Shown here piece after piece: positions 1-6,533 of a stretch of DNA of 8,256 nt (its first letter is position 1; the number at the start of each line of letters is the position of its first letter). This DNA comes from Chloroflexota bacterium. Lineage in GTDB: Bacteria > Chloroflexota > Dehalococcoidia > UBA1151. Both the position numbers and the translations under genes were made by a program. The stretch lies in the NCBI GenBank assembly GCA_022561735.1, contig JADFQR010000041.1:1-8256 (forward strand), written 5' to 3'. A model generated the notes under the pieces. The model made no database searches. It saw nothing but the letters and a program-made list of their open reading frames with translations, and was not told where the DNA came from.

Positions 1-13
1 TGCACGATGGGAC

Positions 14-51
14 TTCTCCCTCACCTCAATCCTCTCCCGCTGGGAGAGGGG
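14..51. repeat. Palindromic dispersed-repeat-like motif
   Basis: The core is a perfect 8-bp inverted repeat, CCTCTCCC at 31-38 and GGGAGAGG at 42-49, around a 3-nt loop (GCT). It is preceded by a pyrimidine-rich arm containing CCCTCACCTCAATCC. From memory, the combination of CCCTCACC, then a CTCTCCC/GGGAGAG hairpin, is a pattern scattered through intergenic regions of many GC-rich bacterial genomes as a short REP-like element. The copy may begin to the left of the window. It could also act as a factor-dependent terminator hairpin for a gene to the left, although no T-tract follows. The hairpin is seen directly; the repeat-family assignment is recall. Confidence 0.5.
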
Positions 52-372
52 GGGCTTTGAGACACCCTGCTTGCTCCGCCGTTAGCCGTGACAGGCGGGA
101 ATACGCGAGGTGTGCGACATCTCGAACGCCTTTCTCCGGGTCAGGTCTGGCCGATGGTGCGCGCCCTGCCGGGTGTGTGTCCCGAGGTCCATCACCGGGA
201 CAGGATTCATGGCGGTCGGGTGGGGCAAGCAAATTGATGCGGGTTTCAACGTTAAAACGCGATGTAGAATCGACCATATTGCATCGATTTCAGTCGCTTT
301 TGGCCGTTTCATGGCCGTTACCCGTGATTGACGTTCAAAGGCCCGTTCAGGCTGTGGTAACGTGGCGTCATC

Positions 373-416
373 GGGTCCGGTCGATAACCGGACTCAAATG
401 GAACGATAATCCGGTT
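373..416 (+). promoter_or_regulatory. Overlapping, mutually exclusive inverted repeats before xdhC
   Basis: Three copies of one half-site lie in 44 nt: TCCGGT at 376-381, AACCGGA at 386-392 and TCCGGTT at 410-416. The first two form a 9-bp stem (373-381 with 387-395, one G-T wobble, 5-nt loop CGATA). The second and third form a 7-bp perfect stem with a 17-nt loop. Both use 386-392, so only one can form in RNA at a time. The array ends 1 nt before the Shine-Dalgarno GGAAGG (418-423) of xdhC. It could be a repressor or activator operator with three half-sites, or an alternative-structure leader controlling translation. A GATAAT hexamer at 405-410 sits inside the second loop and could be a -10 box for an activator-dependent promoter. 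The repeats are seen; the function is inferred. Confidence 0.45.
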
Positions 417-429
417 CGGAAGGCCAATT

Positions 430-1584
430 ATGGAACCCGTCTTTCGGGAAGCCGTAGCTCAACTGAGTGATGACAGACAGGTGGTCGTGGCGACGGTCGT
501 GAAGACCTCGGGTTCGACGCCCCAGAAGCCTGGCGCCAAGCTGCTCGTCCGGGACGATGGCAGCGGAGTCGGTACGCTCGGCGGCGGATGTGTCGAGGGC
601 GACATCTGGTTCGCAGCGCAGCAGTTGCTCAAAAGCGGTGGCGGCGCGGAGATGCGATCGTACGAGCTGAACGAAGAGCTTGCGGCTGAAGACGGGCTTA
701 TCTGCGGCGGGACGATGTATTTCCTGATCGACCCGATTCGCCGGCCTGAGGATTATCAGAAGCACGCAGAAGAGGTCGTGGCCGCGTACGAAGGCGGACC
801 TCCGGTTGCGATCGCCAACCTGATGGTGGCGCCGGAACATTCTGGAAACTCGGAGCTCACCGTTGGCGCCAAACTGCTGATCCGGGAGAATGGGGATACC
901 GAAGGCACCCTGGGCGACTCCGACCTAGACGGTCGCGCCGTGCGCAAGGCCGTCAACCTGATGGCGATGGGCAAGCAGGAGTACGTCGTCGACGACGAAA
1001 CAGGCGCAGAGATCTTCATCGAAGCCTTCACCACGCCGCCCACGATGGTGCTGGCGGGTGGCGGCCACGTGTCCAAGGCCATGGCCCCGATCGCGAAGTC
1101 GGTCGGTATGCGGGTGTTCGTGATCGACGACCGGCCGGAGTTCGCAACCGCCGAGCGCTTCCCGGAAGCCGAAATCATCCTGACGCAGGATTTCGTCAGC
1201 GGCATCGCCGATCTGCCGATCAACGCCAATACATTCATCGTTATAGCGACGCGGGGTCACCGGTACGACGACTCGGCGCTTGAGGCTGCCGCACGCACCC
1301 CTGCGCGCTACGTCGCCCTCCTGGGCAGCAAGCGCAAGACGATCATGATCTATGAAGAGTTGATCAGGCGGGGCATATCGCTTGAGCGCATACGGGAGCT
1401 CAGGGCCCCCAGCGGACTGGACATCAGCGCCCGGACACCGGAAGAGATCGCCATCAGCATCGTCGCTGAGATCTTGATGTTCCGCCTGGGCGGCACCGGC
1501 CTGCCCATGAAACTGGACGAGCGGTTGCTCCAGATCGCTGCGGATCACGCCCGTTCCGAGAGCGCTACCGCCGCCGCGGACTGA
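430..1584 (+). CDS. xdhC: XdhC/CoxI family molybdenum-hydroxylase maturation protein
   Basis: This cytosolic accessory protein is expected to bind molybdenum cofactor, help its sulfuration, and deliver it to a xanthine dehydrogenase/CO dehydrogenase-type hydroxylase. The N-terminal XdhC_CoxI domain covers about residues 8-100 and carries the GTLGGGCVEG motif (48-57, with Cys54) and a second Cys in ICGG (91-94). A second, degenerate copy of that unit lies at 146-181 (GAKLL...GTLGD). The C-terminal Rossmann domain begins with the AGGGH loop at 209-213 and continues through VIDDRPEFA (231-239), TRGHRYDD (274-281) and LGSKRK (298-303). The 384-residue length is normal for the two-domain family. 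The ATG is supported by GGAAGG six nt upstream. It heads an operon: the next gene starts 11 nt after its stop. No hydroxylase subunits are in the window, so its client is unknown. Confidence 0.93.
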   Translation: MEPVFREAVAQLSDDRQVVVATVVKTSGSTPQKPGAKLLVRDDGSGVGTLGGGCVEGDIWFAAQQLLKSGGGAEMRSYELNEELAAEDGLICGGTMYFLIDPIRRPEDYQKHAEEVVAAYEGGPPVAIANLMVAPEHSGNSELTVGAKLLIRENGDTEGTLGDSDLDGRAVRKAVNLMAMGKQEYVVDDETGAEIFIEAFTTPPTMVLAGGGHVSKAMAPIAKSVGMRVFVIDDRPEFATAERFPEAEIILTQDFVSGIADLPINANTFIVIATRGHRYDDSALEAAARTPARYVALLGSKRKTIMIYEELIRRGISLERIRELRAPSGLDISARTPEEIAISIVAEILMFRLGGTGLPMKLDERLLQIAADHARSESATAAAD

Positions 1585-1595
1585 AGTTTCAGAAG

Positions 1596-2228
1596 TTGTC
1601 GATCTGCGCAATACTGCTCGCCGCCGGCGAGTCCAGTCGCATGGGCACTCCCAAACCCTTGATCGACTGGTTTGGAGCCCCGTTGATCCAGCGACAGATC
1701 GAGGCATTGATGGACGCCGGCGTCGACGATGTGTTTGCCGTGACGGGAAGCCATGCCGCGGATGTGGAATCCGCGCTTCGTTTGAGGTTCCCGGCGCTTT
1801 CGGAAGGCCCCGTCAATGCCGTGAGAAACCCCGATTACCTGTCCGGCAAAATCACCTCCATGAAAGCCGGACTCGCAGCGCTTCCGGCTGATGTGGAGAG
1901 CATCGTCGTGCTCGCGGTCGATCAACCCCGGCCGGCATGGTTGATACGGATGGTCCTGGAATCACATCGATCGACCGGAGCGCCAATCAGTTCACCTGTT
2001 TACGACGGACACGGCGGGCACCCGCTCATCTTTGACGGCTCGCTGCGCGCTGAGCTTGCGGCCATCACGGAAGAAGGCCTGGGCGTGCGGCAGGTGGTAC
2101 AGGCGCATGCGAACCGACTGAACCGGGTGGAGGTGGATAGCCCTCTCGCACGGCTCGATATGAACACCCCGGCAGACGTAGAAGCCGCCCGGAAGCGGTT
2201 CCCGGACCCGCGGATCGCCCGAAAATGA
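1596..2228 (+). CDS. MocA/MobA-like molybdenum cofactor nucleotidyltransferase
   Basis: A 210-residue, single-domain NTP transferase of the GT-A fold. By family it transfers CMP (MocA) or GMP (MobA) from the NTP to molybdopterin; its place directly after xdhC favours the cytidylyl type, because XdhC-dependent hydroxylases use molybdopterin cytosine dinucleotide. The nucleotide-binding signature is at the N-terminus: LLAAGESSRMG (7-17) with Lys20. VDQPRP (108-113) supplies the metal-binding Asp109, GHGGHPLIF (138-146) is the usual G-hP loop, and LDMNTPADV (187-195) is the C-terminal signature. The start is TTG: the first in-frame ATG is Met16, inside the binding loop, so starting there would destroy the fold. 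There is no strong ribosome binding site (only GAAG about 9 nt upstream), so translation is probably coupled to xdhC, whose stop lies 11 nt earlier. Confidence 0.85.
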   Translation: MSICAILLAAGESSRMGTPKPLIDWFGAPLIQRQIEALMDAGVDDVFAVTGSHAADVESALRLRFPALSEGPVNAVRNPDYLSGKITSMKAGLAALPADVESIVVLAVDQPRPAWLIRMVLESHRSTGAPISSPVYDGHGGHPLIFDGSLRAELAAITEEGLGVRQVVQAHANRLNRVEVDSPLARLDMNTPADVEAARKRFPDPRIARK

Positions 2229-2235
2229 AGAAGCG

Positions 2236-3435
2236 ATGACGATAGGCGAGGCGCTGGCCGGTGCGAGGGAGTACCTGCATGGTTCTCATGTCGACGGGTG
2301 GCTGCTGCAGGATTACCGGGGCTCAAACCCGATCTTCTGGAACCTCGTCGGGCCCGTCTCACACATAACGCGGCCCTGCTGGCTCCTGGTGCCCGCCGAG
2401 GGCGACCCCGTCCTTCTGACCCACCAGGTAGACGCAGGCCGATTCAAGTCCATGATCGAACAGGCCGGCGCTGAAGATGTGAAGATCCAGTTGCGCAGCT
2501 TCGGCAGCCGGTCCCAGATGCTCACCCATCTCGGCGAAATGCTCGCCGGGAGACAACGCGTGGCGATGGAGTATTCGCCCGAGGCTGCGCTTCCGCGCGT
2601 CGGCAGGGTAGACGCCGGCACGGTGGAGCTGGTCCGCTCCCTTGGCGTAGAGGTCGTCAGCTCCGGCGATGTGCTGCAGTACTCAACTGAACGCTGGACG
2701 CCTGAGCAGAGAGTGTCACACGGCGTGGCGATGGACGGGCTGCTGCGGAGCGTCCATGACGCTTTCAGGTTCATCGGCGAGAACATCAACTGGAAGCTCA
2801 CGGAGCATGACGTTGCAGAGTTCATCCGCGGGCGCTTTGACCGGCTCGGCCTCGTCGCCCCGGATGGCCCGATCGTGGCGATGGACGGGCATGCGTCGGA
2901 TCCTCATTACGAGCCTTCACCGGATTCGTCAGCCATCGTCCGCAAGAACAGCCTGGTGCTGATCGACCTGTGGGCCGTCGCACCGGAGCCCGGGTCGGTT
3001 TTCGCTGACATCACCTGGACAGGGTTCACCGGGGAGCCCGGCGACACGCATAAAAGCGTGTTCAATGCGGTCGCCGAAGCCCGCGATACAGCGGTCGCGT
3101 TTATGCGGGATGCGCATGCGCAGGGTCGTGAGCTTGAAGGCTGGGAAGTAGACCGGACGGCACGTGACGTTATCGCGAAGGCCGGGTATGCCGACGACTT
3201 CGTCCATCGCCTGGGCCACGGCATCGGCTTGGAGGTCCACAGTAATGGCGTTAATCTGGATGACTGGGAAACACATGACACTCGCAAGTTGATCCCCGGT
3301 ATCGCCGTATCCGTTGAGCCCGGAATCTATCTGCCGGAGTTCGGCATTCGGTCTGAGATCAATGTTTTTCTGGGAGAACACGGCCCGGAGGTCACTGGCG
3401 AAGTGCAGCAAGAGATCGTCACAATTCAAATTTAG
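2236..3435 (+). CDS. M24 family metallopeptidase (Xaa-Pro aminopeptidase-like)
   Basis: A 399-residue protein with a creatinase-type N-terminal domain (about 1-150) and a pita-bread catalytic domain (about 165-395). All five expected dinuclear-metal ligands can be placed: Asp244 (LIDLWA), Asp258 (FADITWT), His328 (LGHGIGLEVH), Glu361 (SVEPGIYLP) and Glu374 (IRSEI). His224 in SDPHY and His335 match the usual substrate-side histidines. It should therefore be an active cytosolic metalloenzyme, most simply a proline dipeptidase or aminopeptidase P; creatinase-like hydrolases share this fold and cannot be excluded. No signal peptide is seen. The ATG lies 7 nt after the preceding stop and just behind an AAGAAG stretch, so this is the third gene of the operon. 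Its link to molybdenum-cofactor maturation is not obvious. Confidence 0.9.
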   Translation: MTIGEALAGAREYLHGSHVDGWLLQDYRGSNPIFWNLVGPVSHITRPCWLLVPAEGDPVLLTHQVDAGRFKSMIEQAGAEDVKIQLRSFGSRSQMLTHLGEMLAGRQRVAMEYSPEAALPRVGRVDAGTVELVRSLGVEVVSSGDVLQYSTERWTPEQRVSHGVAMDGLLRSVHDAFRFIGENINWKLTEHDVAEFIRGRFDRLGLVAPDGPIVAMDGHASDPHYEPSPDSSAIVRKNSLVLIDLWAVAPEPGSVFADITWTGFTGEPGDTHKSVFNAVAEARDTAVAFMRDAHAQGRELEGWEVDRTARDVIAKAGYADDFVHRLGHGIGLEVHSNGVNLDDWETHDTRKLIPGIAVSVEPGIYLPEFGIRSEINVFLGEHGPEVTGEVQQEIVTIQI

Positions 3436-3508
3436 GGGGTCCGGCGCGTACGTTTGGGACCTGCGGTGGACGGCTCTGGAAGAGTTCGTGCAACGTGGAT
3501 AATCGCCC

Positions 3509-3537
3509 TTGAAATAGCGTATCGGGCACGGAATAAT
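3509..3537 (+). promoter_or_regulatory. Near-consensus sigma-70-type promoter, probably leaderless transcript
   Basis: TTGAAA (3509-3514) matches the -35 consensus TTGACA in five of six bases. AATAAT (3532-3537) matches TATAAT in five of six, and the spacer is exactly 17 nt. Counting seven nt downstream from the end of the -10 box puts the transcription start at about 3544, which is the A of the ATG of the membrane-protein gene. No Shine-Dalgarno sequence stands close before that ATG (only GGA at 3530-3532). Promoter and start codon together point to a leaderless mRNA. The match is by eye, and the start site is inferred. Confidence 0.55.
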
Positions 3538-3543
3538 TCATTA

Positions 3544-4020
3544 ATGACACTGACCGCATTCCTGGTCGGCAATGCCCTGCTCGCGCTGGTCTTGCTGACG
3601 TGGAACCTTTACGTTCTGACGTCTTTGCGCGCCAGGTCCGGAGAGCAGGGTGGAGCAGGGGAAACCGGGTCCCGTTGGACGGCCGCGGTTGGCCTCCAGT
3701 GGCGTTTCGGCACGGCAACGGCGGCGCTGATTGCCGTGGCCGTGGCGCTGATCGACGCCATTCTTTTTGGCGAAGGTGATCAGATCACAGAGGTCGCCGC
3801 CATCTTCTCAATGGGGGCGTTATCGGTCGCAGTGACCCACGCCATCGTGTCCCTGTTGCTATCGGCTGAAGCGATGGGCCGGGGCGTGGACATAACCTCT
3901 TCCTCGTTCTCCGGCGATTCGCCGTGGCGGAGGCCGATCGAGTGGGCGACGGTCGTTCTGGTTCCGGTCGGACTGATTGCGGCGCTCATCGCAGGCATAG
4001 TCACGTGGGCGCTTTCCTGA
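3544..4020 (+). CDS. Small four-helix membrane protein, function unknown
   Basis: I do not recognise a family for this 158-residue protein. It has four likely transmembrane segments at about residues 5-27, 56-75, 83-107 and 132-156. A hydrophilic, Gly- and Arg-containing loop (28-54) separates the first two, and a polar loop (108-131, rich in Ser with SFSGDSPWRRP) separates the last two. Acidic residues lie in or at the edge of hydrophobic stretches (Asp71 and Glu83). The same frame can be extended to a TTG at 3454, but the ATG at 3544 begins directly with a hydrophobic helix and sits at the predicted start point of a good promoter, so I prefer it. It follows the M24 gene by 108 nt and converges with oppF across only 29 nt (4021-4049), in which I see no clear terminator. 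It could be a small inner-membrane or transport-accessory protein; nothing supports a specific role. Confidence 0.7.
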   Translation: MTLTAFLVGNALLALVLLTWNLYVLTSLRARSGEQGGAGETGSRWTAAVGLQWRFGTATAALIAVAVALIDAILFGEGDQITEVAAIFSMGALSVAVTHAIVSLLLSAEAMGRGVDITSSSFSGDSPWRRPIEWATVVLVPVGLIAALIAGIVTWALS

Positions 4021-4049
4021 GGTCGATACCGGCCTGAACGGGACCGGCC

Positions 4050-5087
4050 CTACACCTTTATGCAGGCGACCTGGTGGCCCTGGCTTCGTTCCGTCAATTC
4101 CGGTTCGATAGTCGCGCACTCTTCGGTCGCGATCGGGCAGCGGGTGCGAAAGACGCAGCCTGAGGGCGGGTTTATCGGGCTTGGAATGTCGCCCTTGAGC
4201 ACGATTCGCTCCCGTTGACGTTCAATCCTGGGGTCAGGGATCGGGACGGCGGACATGAGGGCGCGCGTGTAGGGGTGCATCGGGTTCTCGTACAGTTCCG
4301 TGCTCGATGCCAGTTCCATGATCTTGCCCAGGTACATCACCGCGACGCGATCGCTTATGTGACGTACCACCGACAGGTCATGGGCGATGAACAGGTACGA
4401 GATGTTGAACTCAGACTGCAGGTCCGACAGCAGGTTTAGAATCTGCGCCTGTATCGAAACGTCCAGCGCCGACACCGGTTCATCGCACACGATGAAGGAC
4501 GGCTCGCCGGCCAGCGCCCGCGCAATCCCGATCCTCTGACGCTGGCCGCCGGAGAATTCGTGCGGGTACCGGCCCATCATGGCCGGGTTCATGCCGACAA
4601 GCTCAAGTAACCCGGCGACCCTCTCCCGGCGCTCGTTTTTGTCGCCGGCCAGACCGTGCACCTTGAGCGGCTCCTCGATGATCCGCCCGGCGTTCATCCT
4701 CGGGTTCAACGATCCGTACGGGTCCTGGAAAATGATCTGCATCTCGGACCGAAACGGACGCATTTTCGACGCGGACACGCCGGTTAACTCAACGCCCCTG
4801 AACTCCACCGACCCTGACGTGGGTCGCTGCAGTTGAAGAATCGCCCGGCCGGTGGTGGTCTTGCCTGAACCGCTCTCCCCTACGAGTCCAAGCGTCTCTC
4901 CGGTCGCTATCTCAAACGACACCCCGTCAACGGCCTTCACCGAGCCGGTCTGACGACGGAACAGGAAACCGGACGTGATCGGAAAGTGAACCCGCAGGTC
5001 CCGGACAGTCAACATCGGTCCGTCAAACGCGGCGGCCTCACCGTTCTCTGAACCCGTTGAACCGGGCCGTGAAGATCCTGATGTCAC
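4050..5087 (-). CDS. oppF: Oligopeptide/dipeptide ABC transporter ATP-binding protein, OppF/DppF type
   Basis: A 345-residue ATPase expected to sit on the cytoplasmic face of an inner-membrane peptide (or nickel/sugar-oligomer) importer and power it together with OppD. Nucleotide-binding elements appear in order: Walker [10 protein letters not shown] (70-78), Q-loop Gln121, signature FSGGQRQR (178-185), Walker B FIVCDEP (198-204) with catalytic Glu203, and switch His236. The C-terminal oligopeptide-transporter domain follows ([12 protein letters not shown], 271-282). It carries four Cys at 311, 317, 324 and 342, the pattern that binds an iron-sulfur cluster in some OppD/OppF proteins. The start is GTG and shares GTGA with the oppD stop (4-nt overlap), so the two genes are translationally coupled. 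The N-terminus has a Gly/Ser-rich extension of about 24 residues before the ABC domain. No cognate permease or binding protein lies in the window, so the substrate is unknown. Confidence 0.92.
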   Translation of the reverse strand: MTSGSSRPGSTGSENGEAAAFDGPMLTVRDLRVHFPITSGFLFRRQTGSVKAVDGVSFEIATGETLGLVGESGSGKTTTGRAILQLQRPTSGSVEFRGVELTGVSASKMRPFRSEMQIIFQDPYGSLNPRMNAGRIIEEPLKVHGLAGDKNERRERVAGLLELVGMNPAMMGRYPHEFSGGQRQRIGIARALAGEPSFIVCDEPVSALDVSIQAQILNLLSDLQSEFNISYLFIAHDLSVVRHISDRVAVMYLGKIMELASSTELYENPMHPYTRALMSAVPIPDPRIERQRERIVLKGDIPSPINPPSGCVFRTRCPIATEECATIEPELTERSQGHQVACIKV

Positions 5088-6136
5088 GATTGTCTCCGGT
5101 CCGCCGCAAGGTCCGCTGCCACCGTTTCATGTTCCCAGCACGCCGCGTAGTGGCCGGGCTCCGCCTCGATGAGACCGGGTGAGTCCACGCCGCATCGTTC
5201 GACCGCCCACCGGCACCTCGGCTCGAATGCACAGCCCGGAGGCAGGTTGGTCAGGTCCGGTATCTCGCCTTCGATCGGTGTCAGCCGCGCTCCCACGGGG
5301 GCGTCGAGGCGCGGAACTGAGCTCAAGAGACCGGCGGTGTACGGATGGCGCGGCGCGGCATAGATCGCATCCGCGGGGCCCGATTCGATGATCTTACCGG
5401 CGTACATGACGGCCACGCGTTCCGCATAGCGCGCCACGACCCCGAGGTTGTGGGTGATGATCAGGAGCGCCATCCGGAACTCTTCGCACAACGACTGCAG
5501 CAACTCCAGGATCTGGGCCTGGATGGTCACGTCAAGCGCCGTGGTCGCCTCGTCAGCGATCAGCAGCCTGGGGTTGCAACTGATGGCCATGGCGATCATG
5601 ACGCGCTGGCGCTGGCCGCCGCTCAACTGATGCGGGTAGTCGTCAAACCTTCGCCCGGAGTCTGGCAACCCCACGCGGTCCAGTATCTCGATGCCACGAT
5701 TGCGCGCCGACCGGCCCTTCAGGTCCAGGTGTACCTCGATCGCTTCGGTAATCTGCCGGCCAATCGTGAGTACAGGATTCAGAGACGTCATCGGCTCCTG
5801 GAATATCATGCCGATGCTGCCGCCTCTGACCTGCCGCATCTGCCGTTCAGGAATCTTCAGCAGGTCGCGTCCCTCGAACAACACGCTGCCGCCGGTGATC
5901 TGCCCGGGGGGGTCCGGAATGAGGCGCATGATCGACAGCGAGGTCACCGATTTGCCGCACCCGGACTCTCCCACAAGTCCGAGAATCTCTCCCTCGTCGA
6001 TGTGGAACGAGACACCGTCCACAGCCTGAACGTAGCCCTCAGCGGTGACGAACCCCGTCGCCAGGTCGCGCACCTCCAACAGGTGTGACGACTCGGCGAT
6101 GGCGTCCGCCTGGTAATCCGAAGTCTGAGAGGTCAA
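5084..6136 (-). CDS. oppD: Oligopeptide/dipeptide ABC transporter ATP-binding protein, OppD/DppD type
   Basis: A 350-residue ATPase, partner of the OppF-type protein encoded just downstream. Walker A is GESGCGKS (56-63), the Q-loop Gln is 113 in [11 protein letters not shown], the signature is LSGGQRQR (171-178), Walker B is [11 protein letters not shown] (191-201) with Glu196, and the switch is His229. The C-terminal peptide-transporter domain begins near [12 protein letters not shown] (264-275). Its Cys at 302, 308, 315 and 333 have exactly the same spacing as those in the OppF-type protein. The start appears to be TTG at 6134-6136: I found no in-frame ATG or GTG close upstream, and the next conserved block (LLEVRDL) begins at residue 19. 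No strong ribosome binding site precedes it. It is the first gene of its transcription unit, with a divergent gene on the other side, so this is an orphan ATPase pair rather than part of a five-gene opp operon. Confidence 0.92.
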   Translation of the reverse strand: MTSQTSDYQADAIAESSHLLEVRDLATGFVTAEGYVQAVDGVSFHIDEGEILGLVGESGCGKSVTSLSIMRLIPDPPGQITGGSVLFEGRDLLKIPERQMRQVRGGSIGMIFQEPMTSLNPVLTIGRQITEAIEVHLDLKGRSARNRGIEILDRVGLPDSGRRFDDYPHQLSGGQRQRVMIAMAISCNPRLLIADEATTALDVTIQAQILELLQSLCEEFRMALLIITHNLGVVARYAERVAVMYAGKIIESGPADAIYAAPRHPYTAGLLSSVPRLDAPVGARLTPIEGEIPDLTNLPPGCAFEPRCRWAVERCGVDSPGLIEAEPGHYAACWEHETVAADLAADRRQS

Positions 6137-6533
6137 CGCATCACCACGGGGGCTGGAGTGGATTCCATGTATCGGCGCGTCGGGATACGACTGAACAGGT
6201 AGCCGTTTGCACGGCCTTCACAAGCGGATGAGCAGGCTGAACTGGGGGGTGTGAGGAGATATCGCATAGTTTGCCGGTCGATTCTAGCTTTACCCGCGGC
6301 CGGTGCGCCGGGCGTTCAACGTCTGGATAGTGACGATCTTTCCGGGTTGGGTAGATGAAAATCCCCTGCACTAAACTCTCGGGGCCAGAGTTTCCGAGTG
6401 CATCACATTGATGTACGTGACAGTTGTACACCGGGTCGTCATCAGCAGATTCTGGCTTTCGCCCTGACGACATAGATTCCGCCCATAATGCGCGCATCGC
6501 GCCGACGAATCATCGCAACGCCGGGAGGCCGAG
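6137..6533. other. Divergent intergenic region between oppD and the DinB-fold gene
   Basis: A 397-nt region that should hold the promoters of both flanking genes. Minus-strand open frames cross it, but their translations have no recognisable domain and run out of frame with oppD, so I leave them out. It contains the long hairpin at 6367-6402 (separate entry), a small inverted repeat GCCGT/ACGGC at 6202-6206 and 6211-6215, and TGTAC/GTACA at 6412-6416 and 6426-6430 with a 9-nt spacer, which could be a half-site pair. For the plus-strand gene, CATAAT (6484-6489) and TAGATT (6473-6478) are possible -10 boxes, but neither has a good -35 at 16-18 nt. I cannot place a promoter with confidence on either strand. 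Confidence 0.5.
6367..6402. repeat. Long hairpin (13 bp with 3-nt bulge) in the divergent intergenic region
   Basis: TGCACT plus AAACTCT (6367-6379) pairs with AGAGTTT (6387-6393) and AGTGCA (6397-6402). The loop is CGGGGCC (7 nt), and there is a 3-nt bulge CCG (6394-6396) on the right arm. That is 13 base pairs in 36 nt, the strongest structure in this intergenic region. It lies 131 nt before the DinB-fold gene and 230 nt before oppD. There is no T-run after it on the plus strand; on the minus strand it is followed by a short GGGGATTTTC, not a classical terminator. It may be an imperfect palindromic operator, a leader hairpin in the DinB-gene mRNA, or a small mobile or repeat relic. Confidence 0.5.

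Larger units (their letters stand above)
1..429. other. Non-coding region upstream of xdhC
   Basis: I see no convincing gene here. Open frames cross it on both strands, but their translations are rich in Arg, Pro, Ser and Cys, have no recognisable domain, and overlap one another; the longest plus-strand frame runs on into xdhC out of frame. What it does hold: a palindromic repeat-like motif at the left edge (about 14-51), an 8-mer direct repeat TGGCCGTT at 301-308 and 312-319 with an 11-nt period (one helical turn), a small inverted repeat AATCGA/TCGATT at 268-273 and 284-289, and the overlapping inverted repeats at 373-416 described separately. A TAGAAT hexamer at 265-270 and a GATAAT hexamer at 405-410 resemble -10 boxes, but neither has a good -35 box at the right distance. 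Confidence 0.6.

Noticed and set aside
57..470. A 137-residue plus-strand open frame before and into xdhC
   Set aside because: Its composition is Arg/Ser/Cys-rich, it has no domain, and it overlaps the well-supported xdhC start in another frame.
925..1707. A 260-residue minus-strand open frame opposite xdhC
   Set aside because: It is antisense to clearly conserved XdhC motifs and its translation looks like GC-rich shadow sequence.
3438..3461. GGTCC/GGACC inverted repeat after the M24 gene as a terminator
   Set aside because: It has only five pairs, a 14-nt loop and no T-tract.
4021..4049. A terminator between the convergent membrane-protein and oppF genes
   Set aside because: There are only short CCGG/GGCC matches and no stable stem or T-run.
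5345..6088. A 247-residue plus-strand open frame opposite oppD
   Set aside because: It is the known type of antisense shadow produced by GC-rich peptide-transporter ATPase genes; all ABC motifs are on the minus strand.
6464..6489. CTGACG and CATAAT as a promoter for the DinB-fold gene
   Set aside because: The spacing between the two hexamers is only 14 nt and the -35 match is poor.
6141..6497. A 118-residue minus-strand open frame upstream of oppD
   Set aside because: There is no recognisable domain or ribosome binding site, and it spans a strong hairpin; it is better read as non-coding.
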